From Planctomycetota bacterium (lineage in GTDB: Bacteria; Planctomycetota; UBA1135; GCA-002686595), in the NCBI GenBank assembly GCA_029259655.1, contig JAJDET010000366.1:42071-106070 (forward strand): 64,000 nt of DNA, in the 5' to 3' direction. Of this stretch, positions 1-7,775 are shown piece by piece; position 1 is the first letter of the stretch; every line of letters begins with the position of its first letter. The notes under the pieces are model-generated. The model was given only the letters and a program-made list of their open reading frames with translations, ran no database searches and was not told the DNA's origin. The translations under genes and the position numbers were made by a program.

Positions 1-1
1 G

Positions 2-1633
2 CTAGGCACGTGGCTCGAGAAGCGCGAGACGAGCGCGGAGACGCACGAGAACCGGCAGGTGAACGCAACCACGGGCGAAGTGTTCCACGTCCTGTGGACG
101 ATCGTTCCCGAGCTCGACGAGGAAGGGCTCCCGTGCAAATTCACGTCGATCGCGCGTGACATCACCGAGCTCCGACGCGTCGAGCGCGAGCTGACGTCCA
201 AGGAGCTCTATCTCCGGTCGATCTTCGCCGGAATGCTCGACGCGGTCGTGACCATCGACCCCATCGGCACCATCGTGGACGCCAGCACGTCCTGCTTCGA
301 CGTCTTCGGCTACCCGTCCGACGAGCTGGTCGGAAAGAACGTCTCGATGCTGATGCCCGAGCCGCATCGTTCCAGCCACGACGACTACCTGGCTCGCTAT
401 CGCGAGACGGGCGAGACGTGGATCCTGAACACGACGCGACGGTTCGAGTGCGTCCACGCGAGCGGGAAGGCCATCATCTGCGAGCTCGCCGTCTCGCGCA
501 TCGACATCCCCGGTGGTGGAGTGTTCTTCTGCGGGAGCTTCCGGGACGTCACCGAACGCGTCCGGACCGAATCCATCCTGGCCGAGAACGAGCGCCGCTT
601 CAGGGCCGTCTTCGACCAGGAGTTCCAGTACGTCGGCATGCTCGCGCCGGACGGCACGCTGTTCGAGGTGAACCAGGCGGCTCTCGAGGTCATCGGTGCC
701 GATCGTGCAGAGGTCATCGGCACGCCGTTCTGGGAGACGCGCTGGTGGGAGCACTCGGAGGACGAGCGCGTACGCCTGCGCGAGGCGGTCGAGGCCGCCG
801 CACGCGGAGAGCTCACGCGTTTCGAGGCGCGGGTCGTCACGCCCGACGGCGATCGTCGGTCGGTCGACTTCTCGGTGAAGCCCGTCATCGACGAGGCGGG
901 CGAGGTCGTGCTGCTCGTCGCCGAGGGTCGGGACATCACAGCGATGAAGCGGGCTCAAGAGCGCGAGACGTCCATGCTCCGCGCCTTCGCGAGCATCGGC
1001 GAGTCCGCCTCCGTGCTGGCGCACGAGATCAAGAACCCGATCACCGCCGTGAACGCCGCGCTGCGCGCCGTCGCCAAGGAGCTCGGAGAGGACGAGAAGG
1101 AGATCCTCGAGGAGCTCGTCGGGCGCATGCAGAAGCTCGAGCGGCTGATCCGGAGAACGCTGACCTTCGCGAAGCCGCTCGAGGTGCGCGTGCGGCGCGT
1201 CGACGTCGCGGAGCTGTTCGCCGAGATCTCCGGCATGCTCGCGGACGAGCTCGAGGAGAAGGGCGTCACGCTCGAGACCTCGTGCGAGGAAGCCTGCCCG
1301 CTGGTCGTCGCGGACGGCGACCTCCTGGAGGAGGTCCTGCTCAACCTCGCGCGCAACGCGATGGAGGCCGGTGCTCGCACGGTGAAGCTCTCCGAGCAGC
1401 GGGTGGACAACGACTTCGTCTGCATGGCCGTCGACGACGACGGCTCCGGAATCGCACCCAGCATCCTGACGAGCATGTTCGCTCCGTTCGTCACCACCAA
1501 GGAGACGGGGACGGGGATCGGGCTCGCGATCTCCAAGAAGATCGTCGAGCAGCACGGCGGGAGGATCCGGGCCGGCGCGAGCGAGCTCGGCGGAGCGCGA
1601 TTCGAGGTCACACTCCCGGCGTCACCCGGCTGA
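2..1633 (+). CDS. PAS-domain sensor histidine kinase, 5' end cut by window
   Basis: Cytoplasmic histidine kinase. The open frame runs to the window edge, so the true start lies outside. Numbering from the in-frame GTG at 59, there is a PAS/PAC tail (1-35), a FixL-like PAS (about 45-165), a third PAS (about 178-300), a HisKA domain with H-box AHEIKNPIT (His 322) and an ATPase domain with N-box NLARNAMEA, G1 DDDGSGI and G2 GTGIGLAIS. No membrane segment is visible. The second PAS carries MPEPHRSSHDDYLARY with His 107, the context of the heme-binding histidine in FixL, but heme binding is unproven. A response regulator follows 221 bases downstream and is the likely partner. Confidence 0.9.
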   Translation, partial: LGTWLEKRETSAETHENRQVNATTGEVFHVLWTIVPELDEEGLPCKFTSIARDITELRRVERELTSKELYLRSIFAGMLDAVVTIDPIGTIVDASTSCFDVFGYPSDELVGKNVSMLMPEPHRSSHDDYLARYRETGETWILNTTRRFECVHASGKAIICELAVSRIDIPGGGVFFCGSFRDVTERVRTESILAENERRFRAVFDQEFQYVGMLAPDGTLFEVNQAALEVIGADRAEVIGTPFWETRWWEHSEDERVRLREAVEAAARGELTRFEARVVTPDGDRRSVDFSVKPVIDEAGEVVLLVAEGRDITAMKRAQERETSMLRAFASIGESASVLAHEIKNPITAVNAALRAVAKELGEDEKEILEELVGRMQKLERLIRRTLTFAKPLEVRVRRVDVAELFAEISGMLADELEEKGVTLETSCEEACPLVVADGDLLEEVLLNLARNAMEAGARTVKLSEQRVDNDFVCMAVDDDGSGIAPSILTSMFAPFVTTKETGTGIGLAISKKIVEQHGGRIRAGASELGGARFEVTLPASPG

Positions 1634-1650
1634 CGCGGGATCGCCCCGCG
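1634..1650 (+). terminator. hairpin directly after the kinase stop codon
   Basis: CGCGGG, a five-base loop and CCCGCG begin on the base after the TGA. The stem is strong but no T-run follows, so the terminator role is inferred from position. Confidence 0.35.
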
Positions 1651-1854
1651 CGTGTCCGGAGGCTCGGCCGCGTGCTCCTCGGGCCGGCGCTGGTGGACAC
1701 TGACGCCGTCCCCGCCTGTTGCCGCAGTGCGAGTGGTCAGACCGGGGGCGTATCGAGATGAGAACAAGTGCGTAGTAGGCATCGAGTGCGCAGACCGCAG
1801 ACGCACGGGGCGTAGAATCTCTCTACTGAACCGCAACCCTTTCTTCCTCGAGCC

Positions 1855-2517
1855 ATGGAAGACCAGCCAACTCTCGTTTACCTCATCGACGATCAGGCGA
1901 TGATCCGCGCCGCGTTTCGGAGCATGCTCGAAGCCGACGCGAGATTCTCGGTCGTCGGCGACAGCGGAGACGCTCGTGCCGCAATCGCGGAGATCGAGCG
2001 ATCGATGCCGGACATCGTCCTCCTGGACATCACGATGCCGGGACTCTCGGGGATCGACGCGATCCCCCTGATCCGCAAGGCGTCGCGCCGGACGAAGGTG
2101 GTGATGATGACGCACCACAAGGGCGAGACGTTCGTCGACCAGGCGCTTCGCGCGGGAGCCGAGGGCTACCTCGCGAAGGACTCGGATCCCAGCGAGCTCT
2201 TCCTCGCCATCGAAGCCGTTCATCGCGGCGACCCGTTCGTGTCCCCGCGCGTCGCGGCAGGACTCGTCTCGCGCTACCGCGTGGGAGAGGACGTCAACTC
2301 GAAATCCGCGAGCCGGCTCGAGACTCTCACGCCGCGCGAGCGCGAGGTCTTCCAGCTCCTCGCGCTGGGGAAGGCGAACAAGGAAGTCGCTCGCGAGCTG
2401 GGAATGAGCCTCGGAACGGCCAAGAAGCACCGCGAGAACTTGCAGCGCAAGCTCGACTGCCACTCTGCGGCCGAGCTGGCCCGCCTCGCCATTCGCGAGG
2501 GGCTGCTCTCCAGCTGA
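1855..2517 (+). CDS. NarL/FixJ-family response regulator
   Basis: 220-residue transcription regulator. The receiver domain (1-125) has the acidic pair DD at 12-13, phospho-acceptor Asp58 in DIVLLDITMPG and the conserved Lys108. A LuxR-type helix-turn-helix fills the C-terminus (LTPREREVFQLLALG, about 155-215). It probably takes phosphate from the upstream PAS kinase, as FixJ does from FixL. The ATG start has no clear ribosome-binding site. The gap before it (1651-1854) holds a TAGAAT sequence at 1813-1818 inside a small inverted repeat (GTAGA...TCTAC) that could be a promoter or operator, but no good -35 is visible. Confidence 0.92.
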   Translation: MEDQPTLVYLIDDQAMIRAAFRSMLEADARFSVVGDSGDARAAIAEIERSMPDIVLLDITMPGLSGIDAIPLIRKASRRTKVVMMTHHKGETFVDQALRAGAEGYLAKDSDPSELFLAIEAVHRGDPFVSPRVAAGLVSRYRVGEDVNSKSASRLETLTPREREVFQLLALGKANKEVARELGMSLGTAKKHRENLQRKLDCHSAAELARLAIREGLLSS

Positions 2518-2523
2518 GAGCGC

Positions 2524-2973
2524 TCAGGGCTTCGCCTGGGGGAACGACAGCACCGGCACCGTCGAGTGACGGATGATCGCCTCCGCGACGCTGCCCAGGG
2601 CGAGGTGGCGGAAACCTGTCCGCCCGTGCGTGGAGATGCACAGGAGGTCCACGTCGTGGTTCTCCGCCCAGTCGGCCACGCCCGGCGCAACCTTCTCGGC
2701 GGTGATGACCTCGATGGCCACCTCGATGTCCGCCCCGAACGCACTGCGTGCCTCCTCGAGGGCGGTCTTCGCCTCGGCGATGCGCTTGTGCGTGTCCGGT
2801 GGCGAGATCGGCGGAGCCAGCGGTGCTCCGTGGGGCGCGATCCGGAGCTCCTCCGCGACGTGCATGAGTGTGACCCTGGCACCCATCGCGCGGGCAAGGT
2901 CCGCGACCGTCGGCGCGTGTTGAAGGGACTCCTGCGAGAGGTCCGAAGTGATGAGGATGTGGTCGATCTTCAT
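2524..2973 (-). CDS. universal stress protein, UspA family
   Basis: 149-residue single-domain Usp. It begins MKIDHILITSDLS and ends with the nucleotide-binding loop THGRTGFRHLALGS, matching the G-2x-G-9x-G(S/T) pattern of ATP-binding Usp proteins except that the first glycine is Ser. The family is usually linked to stress survival; the target here is unknown. The gene converges on the response regulator with only six bases between the stop codons. Its promoter region (2974-3086) contains CATACT on the minus strand, a possible -10. Confidence 0.9.
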   Translation of the reverse strand: MKIDHILITSDLSQESLQHAPTVADLARAMGARVTLMHVAEELRIAPHGAPLAPPISPPDTHKRIAEAKTALEEARSAFGADIEVAIEVITAEKVAPGVADWAENHDVDLLCISTHGRTGFRHLALGSVAEAIIRHSTVPVLSFPQAKP

Positions 2974-3086
2974 GGCGGGTAGTGGGCTGGATCTCGTAGG
3001 TCAGTATGCAGCAATGCGCACGCGTAGTGGTCGCGTCCAGGTGCGTACGCCCGCATGGGGCCATCGTCGTAGGCCAGGCGAGCCCA

Positions 3087-3689
3087 TCAGGCGAGCGCCT
3101 GCATCGCCAGAACCTGCGTGATCCCGATCAGGATCCCCAGCAGTGCGCCCAGGAGCTCGATCGTGCGCAGCTCGCGCGAGGCCACCTCGAGCACGAGCGC
3201 CTCCAGCTTCTCGACCGAGAAGGCTGCGACCTTCTCGCGAACGAGAGCCTTCACGTCGAGCCCGTGCTCCAGGGTCTCCTCGAAGCGATCGAGCAGCGCA
3301 CCGCGGTCCTTGAGGAGGCTCTTCACGAGGCTGTCGCGCAGATCGGCGATCCGCTCGTCCGTCAGGAACCCGCCGACGAGCGGCAGCGAGCGCAGGCTCT
3401 CGACCTTGCGCGCGAGCCCGCGATCGAGCGCTTCCTTGACGATGCTCTCGAGGTCGATCCCCTCCAGCCCGCGCGCGATGTCCTCGTGGTCGAGCAGGTG
3501 ATCGCCGACGATGCGCCCGATGCTCTCCGCGAGCTCCGGCTGGCGCCGCGGGACCAGGCCCTGGAAGCAGAGACCGAGGAACTTCACGGGGCGGACCGGC
3601 CGGAAGATCATCCGCACCGCGAGGTAGTTGGTCAGGTAACCGATCGCGCCGCCGAGCAGCGGGACGAGGATCCAGGTCCAGGGGCTCAT
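3087..3689 (-). CDS. DUF445-family membrane protein
   Basis: 200-residue protein. An N-terminal membrane segment (WTWILVPLLGGAIGYLTNYL) is followed by the VRMIFRPVRP motif typical of DUF445/YheB proteins, then a long charged helical middle and a hydrophobic C-terminal hairpin (LLGALLGILIGITQVLAM). The function of the family is unknown. I chose the ATG at 3689 because the membrane segment starts right after it; an upstream TTG at 3752 would add 21 residues without family character. No Shine-Dalgarno sequence precedes the ATG. The gene is divergent from the MarR-GNAT gene and could share its regulatory region. Confidence 0.8.
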   Translation of the reverse strand: MSPWTWILVPLLGGAIGYLTNYLAVRMIFRPVRPVKFLGLCFQGLVPRRQPELAESIGRIVGDHLLDHEDIARGLEGIDLESIVKEALDRGLARKVESLRSLPLVGGFLTDERIADLRDSLVKSLLKDRGALLDRFEETLEHGLDVKALVREKVAAFSVEKLEALVLEVASRELRTIELLGALLGILIGITQVLAMQALA

Positions 3690-3742
3690 GCCGGCGGAGG
3701 ATAGCGAGGCCTGCCACGACCCCCATCGCCGCAGACGCGAGC

Positions 3743-3771
3743 TTGCAGCCAATTTAATTGGTTGCTACAAG
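3743..3771 (+). promoter_or_regulatory. candidate promoter for a leaderless MarR-GNAT transcript
   Basis: TTGCAG (3743-3748), a 17-base spacer and TACAAG (3766-3771) form a plausible sigma-70-type promoter. The ATG lies only seven bases after the -10, which would give a leaderless or nearly leaderless mRNA. The spacer is almost exactly filled by an inverted repeat (listed separately). Based on pattern and spacing only. Confidence 0.5.
3745..3765. promoter_or_regulatory. palindromic operator, probable MarR box
   Basis: An AT-rich inverted repeat in otherwise GC-rich DNA. CCAATT and AATTGG flank one central T, and the pairing extends outward (GCA and TGC) with one mismatch. MarR proteins bind AT-rich palindromes of this size near their own genes. 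It sits between the candidate -35 and -10 of the MarR-GNAT gene, so bound protein would block polymerase. Autoregulation is inferred. Confidence 0.6.
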
Positions 3772-3778
3772 CACTTGA

Positions 3779-4714
3779 ATGTCCCGGGATCAGATCGCCG
3801 ACCTGCGCTCGTCCTCGCGCAGCGTGGTGCGCCGGCTCGGGATGCTCGGCACCCGCTGGGAGCGGACCGGCCATTCCCACTCCCAGTGCCACGCCCTCAT
3901 CGAGCTCGGGGCCCGGGGCCCCCTCACTCCGGGCGAGCTGGCCCAGCGTCTGGAGCTCGATCGCTCGACGGTCAGCCGCCTCGTCGCCTCGCTCGTTCGC
4001 GCGGGCTGGGTGGCGGACGCACCCCACGCGAGTGACGGTCGGAGCAAGGCTCTGCGGCTGACCGGGGCCGGCACGCGCGAGGTGCACCGGATCGACGAGA
4101 GCGCCGACGAGCTCGTGGCCGGCGCCCTCTCGGAGCTGTGCGATGAAGAGCGCACCGCGGTCGTCGACGGCATGGCCCTGTACGCGCGAGCGCTCGCTCG
4201 GTGGCGCGCAGAGGTGGAGTACGAGATCGCTCCCATCGAAGCAGGGGACGCCGCCGCGATGGCGCGCATCGTCCGCCAGGTGATGACGGACTTCGGCGCG
4301 GTCGGCTGCGGCTTCGCGAGTGAGGACGAGGAGCTCGACGACCTTCACGGAGCGTACGACGAGGCGGACCGCGCGTACTTCGTGGTTCGCGACGACGGCG
4401 AGGTGCTCGGTGGTGGCGGCATAGCGCCGCTCGAAGGCGGGCCGGACGGGGTTTGCGAGTTGCGCAAGATGTACCTCGCAGCCGGCGCACGCGGGAAGGG
4501 CCTCGGGCGCCGACTCCTCGAACACTGTCTCGCAACAGCACCGGGGCTGGGCTTCCATACCGTCTACCTCGAGACGTTGGATGCCATGTCGGAGGCGCGC
4601 CGCCTCTACGAGAAGGCCGGGTTCCGCCCGCTGGAGGGCCCCATGGGGCAAACGGGCCACCACGGTTGCAACGCGTGGTTCGTCCTGGAGCTGACTACAG
4701 GTCCGTCGCGATGA
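3779..4714 (+). CDS. MarR-type regulator fused to a GNAT acetyltransferase
   Basis: 311-residue two-domain protein. Residues 1-145 are a MarR winged helix (LTPGELAQRLELDRSTVSRL is the recognition region, followed by a DGRSKALRLT wing). Residues 150-305 are a GNAT fold with the acetyl-CoA loop ARGKGLGRRLLEHC and the C-terminal YLETLDAMSEARRLYEKAGF. Such fusions are known; the acetyl acceptor is not predictable. The operator and promoter just upstream point to autorepression. The last 20 bases overlap a small gene on the opposite strand. Confidence 0.9.
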   Translation: MSRDQIADLRSSSRSVVRRLGMLGTRWERTGHSHSQCHALIELGARGPLTPGELAQRLELDRSTVSRLVASLVRAGWVADAPHASDGRSKALRLTGAGTREVHRIDESADELVAGALSELCDEERTAVVDGMALYARALARWRAEVEYEIAPIEAGDAAAMARIVRQVMTDFGAVGCGFASEDEELDDLHGAYDEADRAYFVVRDDGEVLGGGGIAPLEGGPDGVCELRKMYLAAGARGKGLGRRLLEHCLATAPGLGFHTVYLETLDAMSEARRLYEKAGFRPLEGPMGQTGHHGCNAWFVLELTTGPSR

Positions 4715-4805
4715 CGTACATGAGGTAGACGACTCCGAGGACGAAGCCGCCGGCGACGATCAGGAGGACGCGCAGGCTCTTCCGGTCTTCGCTGTTGAGC
4801 GGCAC
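4695..4805 (-). CDS. small single-pass membrane protein next to cox3
   Basis: 36-residue frame starting at a GTG one base after the cox3 stop (TGA c GTG), so probably translationally coupled to it. After a charged start (VPLNSEDRKSLR) there is one membrane helix (VLLIVAGGFVLGVVYLMYVI) and a short tail. Size, position and topology fit a small accessory subunit of a heme-copper oxidase, but no family motif supports that. The 3' end overlaps the MarR-GNAT gene by 20 bases. Confidence 0.5.
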   Translation of the reverse strand: MPLNSEDRKSLRVLLIVAGGFVLGVVYLMYVIATDL

Positions 4806-4806
4806 G

Positions 4807-5556
4807 TCAGGTGCTCAAGTACAGCACCGCGAAGAGCGCGATCCACACGCCCCCCATGAAGTGCCAGTAGAGCGAGCCGAGCTTGAGGGGGAGGGTCCAC
4901 GCTCCGCGCTCGGCACGCGCGAGCCAGCGCACGCGCGCGAGATATCCGAGACCCGCCACGACGTGCAACGCGTGGAGGAAGGAGAACGTGTAGAAGGCCG
5001 TTCCCCAGGCATTGCTCGAGATCTCGGTCCCCGCCGACCAGAGCTCCCTCCAGACGTACGCCTGTGCTGCGACGAAGCCGCAGCCGAGGAGCAGAGCGAT
5101 CCCGACCCAACGGCGTGCCGCGGCGCGCCGCGCCCCGATGTCCGTGCGCGAGGTGCGGGTCAGCGCCACACTGCTCGCCACGAGCAGGGCGGTGCTCGCC
5201 CAGAGCCCGTTGGGCGTGCCCCGAAAGCCCTCGGGCGGCCAGGCCTCGCTGCCGCGGCGGAGCATGAAGTAGGCCGCGACGAACACCACGAAGAGGAGCG
5301 TGATGGCCAGGAGGACGATCGAGAGTCCGAGCTCGCTCGGTCCGAGCGCCAGAGCGTCTCCCGGACGCTCGGCCGGCTCGTCCTCGTCGTCTCCGTCCCC
5401 TCCTCCACCACGACCCCCGTCCTCCGGTCCGGAGGGAGGTTGAGGAGGTCCCCCGGCCCGTTTCCGACGGCGGCGGCGGGGGGAGATCTCCGCGGCGGGG
5501 GGCACGAGAAGCCCGGTTCCGGCCCCTCCCGCATCGATGGAGGAGGAAAGCGCCAT
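4807..5556 (-). CDS. cytochrome c oxidase subunit III-like protein
   Basis: 249 residues. The last 175 or so form five membrane helices of the short bacterial subunit III type, including FYTFSFLHALHVVAGLGYLARV and a final helix with SLYWHFMGGVWIALF. The first 65 residues are unusual: a basic patch (PRRRRRKRAGG) then a Gly/Asp/Glu-rich stretch, probably disordered and cytoplasmic. No catalytic subunits I or II are in the window, so this is an orphan or belongs to an oxidase encoded elsewhere. The start is the only in-frame ATG, with GGAG a few bases upstream. Confidence 0.85.
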   Translation of the reverse strand: MALSSSIDAGGAGTGLLVPPAAEISPRRRRRKRAGGPPQPPSGPEDGGRGGGGDGDDEDEPAERPGDALALGPSELGLSIVLLAITLLFVVFVAAYFMLRRGSEAWPPEGFRGTPNGLWASTALLVASSVALTRTSRTDIGARRAAARRWVGIALLLGCGFVAAQAYVWRELWSAGTEISSNAWGTAFYTFSFLHALHVVAGLGYLARVRWLARAERGAWTLPLKLGSLYWHFMGGVWIALFAVLYLST

Positions 5557-5642
5557 GTCTCCGAGTGAATTCTCCCCCGCTCTGGATCATTTGGTGGCGC
5601 GGAAACCCGATTCCGGCAACGCTCGCCGCCTCCCCCACGACC

Positions 5643-6587
5643 ATGGACGCCGAACCCCGCCAGCACGAGGCGATTCACCGGACCCGCTCCGCGAGGGCGG
5701 CCCGGGAGTACGGGCTCGTGCTCCGCGCCCGTGGAATTCCCTTCGTGGACGTTCACACGGGAGGCGAGCACGTGCTCGCCGTTCCGGCGGAGCGGGCCGG
5801 CGAGGCGCGCGCCGAGCTCGGGCGCTACGCGGAGGAGAACCTGGCCTGGCCCCCGGAGCGCACGGCGCCGGCCTTCGTCTCCAGCGGCAAGACCGCCGCG
5901 ATCCTGTGGTGCGTGGTCATCGCGGTCGTGTTCCTCCTCGAGCGCGATCGCGCATTCTCACTCCCGTGGCACGCGGCCGGACGCGTCGACGGAGCCCGGA
6001 TCGCCGCGGGCGAGTGGTGGCGTTCGATCACCGCGCTGACACTGCACAGCGACCTCGCGCACCTGTTCGGGAACGCGCTCTTCGGCGCGGTGTTCGTCGC
6101 GCTCGCTTGCCAGCTGCTCGGTACGGGCGTGAGCCTCCTCGGCATCCTCGCGACGGGCATGCTGGGGAACCTCGTGAACGTGTGGGTCCAGGGACCGGAT
6201 CACCTCTCGGTAGGGGCCTCGACCGCGGTGTTCGGCGCGATCGGGCTCCAGACCAGCTTCCTGTGGGCGCACCGCCGAAGACAGCGCTACTCGACCGTCT
6301 ACGTGTGGGCCCCGATCATTCTCGGGCTCGCCTTCCTCGCGTTCCTCGGGATGCCGAGCTGGCGGCCGGAGGAGGTCCTCGAAAACCTCGCGAACGCGGA
6401 AGCCGGGTTGGTGCGCAAGACCGACTACATGGCGCACGCCACGGGCCTCGCCGTCGGGCTGCTCCTCGGTGCGATCGCCGGGCGACTGGCGCCCGGTTCG
6501 CTGCAACGCCGAGACGTGCAGCTCACTACCGGGATCTCGTGCGCACTTGCCCTGATCCTCGCCTGGGTCCTCGCATTCGCGGCATGA
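5643..6587 (+). CDS. rhomboid-family intramembrane serine protease
   Basis: 314-residue polytopic membrane protein with a soluble N-terminal domain of about 90 residues. Rhomboid landmarks are present: HSDLAHLFGNALF in the second core helix, catalytic Ser193 in VGASTAVFG and catalytic His265 in YMAHATGLAVG. The Ser-His dyad is therefore intact; the usual GxSG is GAST here. It would cut membrane proteins within the bilayer; the substrate is unknown. The ATG at 5643 has no clear Shine-Dalgarno sequence, and an upstream ATG at 5565 would add residues lacking family character. Confidence 0.88.
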   Translation: MDAEPRQHEAIHRTRSARAAREYGLVLRARGIPFVDVHTGGEHVLAVPAERAGEARAELGRYAEENLAWPPERTAPAFVSSGKTAAILWCVVIAVVFLLERDRAFSLPWHAAGRVDGARIAAGEWWRSITALTLHSDLAHLFGNALFGAVFVALACQLLGTGVSLLGILATGMLGNLVNVWVQGPDHLSVGASTAVFGAIGLQTSFLWAHRRRQRYSTVYVWAPIILGLAFLAFLGMPSWRPEEVLENLANAEAGLVRKTDYMAHATGLAVGLLLGAIAGRLAPGSLQRRDVQLTTGISCALALILAWVLAFAA

Positions 6588-6714
6588 AAAGCGGCCGAGC
6601 CCCCCGGGACGGAGGCTCCACCAGTAATCCGCATTTGAACGCACGCGTGTCGGCTCGAACACGTAGCGCGCGTGCGTTCCCAGATCCGGGCGTTGAGCCG
6701 GGTCGTCGCGTTCG

Positions 6715-6733
6715 GTGCCTGTTTTCGAGGCAC
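6715..6733. other. small inverted repeat upstream of a short membrane-protein gene
   Basis: GTGCCT, a seven-base loop (gttttcg) and AGGCAC. It lies in the 242-base gap after the rhomboid gene, which otherwise shows nothing I can identify. It could be a rhomboid terminator or part of the next gene's leader. Confidence 0.3.
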
Positions 6734-6829
6734 GGTTTCGGGCGCTCGGCTGCTAATGAAGAGAGCACCCGAGACGATCCACCGACGACGAACATTCCCG
6801 AAGTCAACCAACCCCGAACGGTTCGCGCC

Positions 6830-7033
6830 ATGACACGCTCGCTACCCAAGGCGCACACGATCTCGCAGGAAGACTCGGCGTACCTGGCTTTCCCGGCCTT
6901 CCTCGCCCTGGTCGTCCTGACCTCGATCCTGGTGCTCGGCCTGCTCGGAGAATCCGAGCGAGAGGCCCAGGCCGGGAACGGCCCGTCCCGTACGGCGGAC
7001 GAACGGGGGGAGCTGATCGTCAGGGAGTCGTGA
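6830..7033 (+). CDS. hypothetical single-pass membrane protein
   Basis: 67 residues beginning MTRSLPKAHTISQEDSAY, one membrane helix (FPAFLALVVLTSILVLGLLG, about 21-40) and a hydrophilic tail rich in Glu and Arg. No family recognised. The long frame that includes it upstream is out-of-frame read-through of the rhomboid region; only this ATG-started part looks like protein. The context gives no function. Confidence 0.5.
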   Translation: MTRSLPKAHTISQEDSAYLAFPAFLALVVLTSILVLGLLGESEREAQAGNGPSRTADERGELIVRES

Positions 7034-7049
7034 GCCGGACTTGAGGTTC

Positions 7050-7069
7050 TGGCGCGCGCTGATGCGCCA
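7050..7069. terminator. hairpin between convergent genes
   Basis: TGGCGC, an eight-base loop and GCGCCA lie between the convergent stop codons at 7033 and 7102. No T-run. Position suggests bidirectional termination. Confidence 0.35.
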
Positions 7070-7101
7070 AGTCACGAGAGGTCGACCTGTCGGCCGCGTC
7101 T

Positions 7102-7716
7102 CTAGAGGCGCGCCAGGAGGTCCGCGTAGGCCTCCTCGGCCTTCCACCACGCGCTGTCGCCATCTCCCAGGCAAACGGCTCGCTTGGGGAGGTCCGCCAG
7201 GGACTGCAGTCCGCGCACGACCTCCCGGCGGTCGGCGATCTTCTCGTCGGGGAGGATCCTCAGGCGACCCGACTCGTGACTGCGCACCATGTCTCCGAAC
7301 AGGAGCACCTCGAGCGGACGCAAGTAGAGCGCCATCTCGACCGGCGTCTTGCCCCCCGGGAGCTCGTGGACGTCGATCTCGAGCTCGTCGGGGATACCGT
7401 CCTGAGCCGTGTACCAGCCGTCGACGTGCGTGGCCAGCTCGCCGAAGCGCGGGAGCTCCTCGAACGGCGCGTACACCTCGAGTCCCATCTCTTCGGCCAG
7501 CTCGGGAGTCGCCCGCACGTGGTCGAAGTTGGTCACGATCACGTAGCGGGCCCCGCCGTTCGCGTCGAGGACGGCGCGCTCGGCCACGTTGAGCTCCAGC
7601 GGGTCGAACAGAACGCCGCCGTCCGGGCGCGCCCAGAAGAAGGCGTTGAAGTCGATCGCGCGGTCGGGCTGGTAGCGGCCCCAGTAGTGGAGCCCTTCGA
7701 TGCATGTGCGTTTCAC
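7102..7716 (-). CDS. degenerate metallo-beta-lactamase-fold protein
   Basis: 204 residues. The order of elements follows an MBL fold: a strand with GVLFDPLEL, then VIVTNFDHVRATPELAEE where the HxHxDH metal motif normally lies, then GGKTPVEMALYL and VLLFGDMVRSH, matching the GHTpG...GD segment. Most of the first-site histidines are missing, so hydrolase activity is doubtful. I chose the GTG at 7716; a GTG at 7752 is possible. It is divergent from the next gene by 59 bases. Confidence 0.65.
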   Translation of the reverse strand: MKRTCIEGLHYWGRYQPDRAIDFNAFFWARPDGGVLFDPLELNVAERAVLDANGGARYVIVTNFDHVRATPELAEEMGLEVYAPFEELPRFGELATHVDGWYTAQDGIPDELEIDVHELPGGKTPVEMALYLRPLEVLLFGDMVRSHESGRLRILPDEKIADRREVVRGLQSLADLPKRAVCLGDGDSAWWKAEEAYADLLARL

Positions 7717-7775
7717 GGCGGGGGAGGTTATCACGCCGACGCGCCGACGCACGCGTTCCCGTCGGTCGCGCTAGC

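Noticed and set aside
6588..6829. Possible tRNA gene in the gap after the rhomboid gene
   Set aside because: An ACCA-like sequence occurs, but there is no T-loop GGTTCGA, no anticodon arm and no matching acceptor stem.
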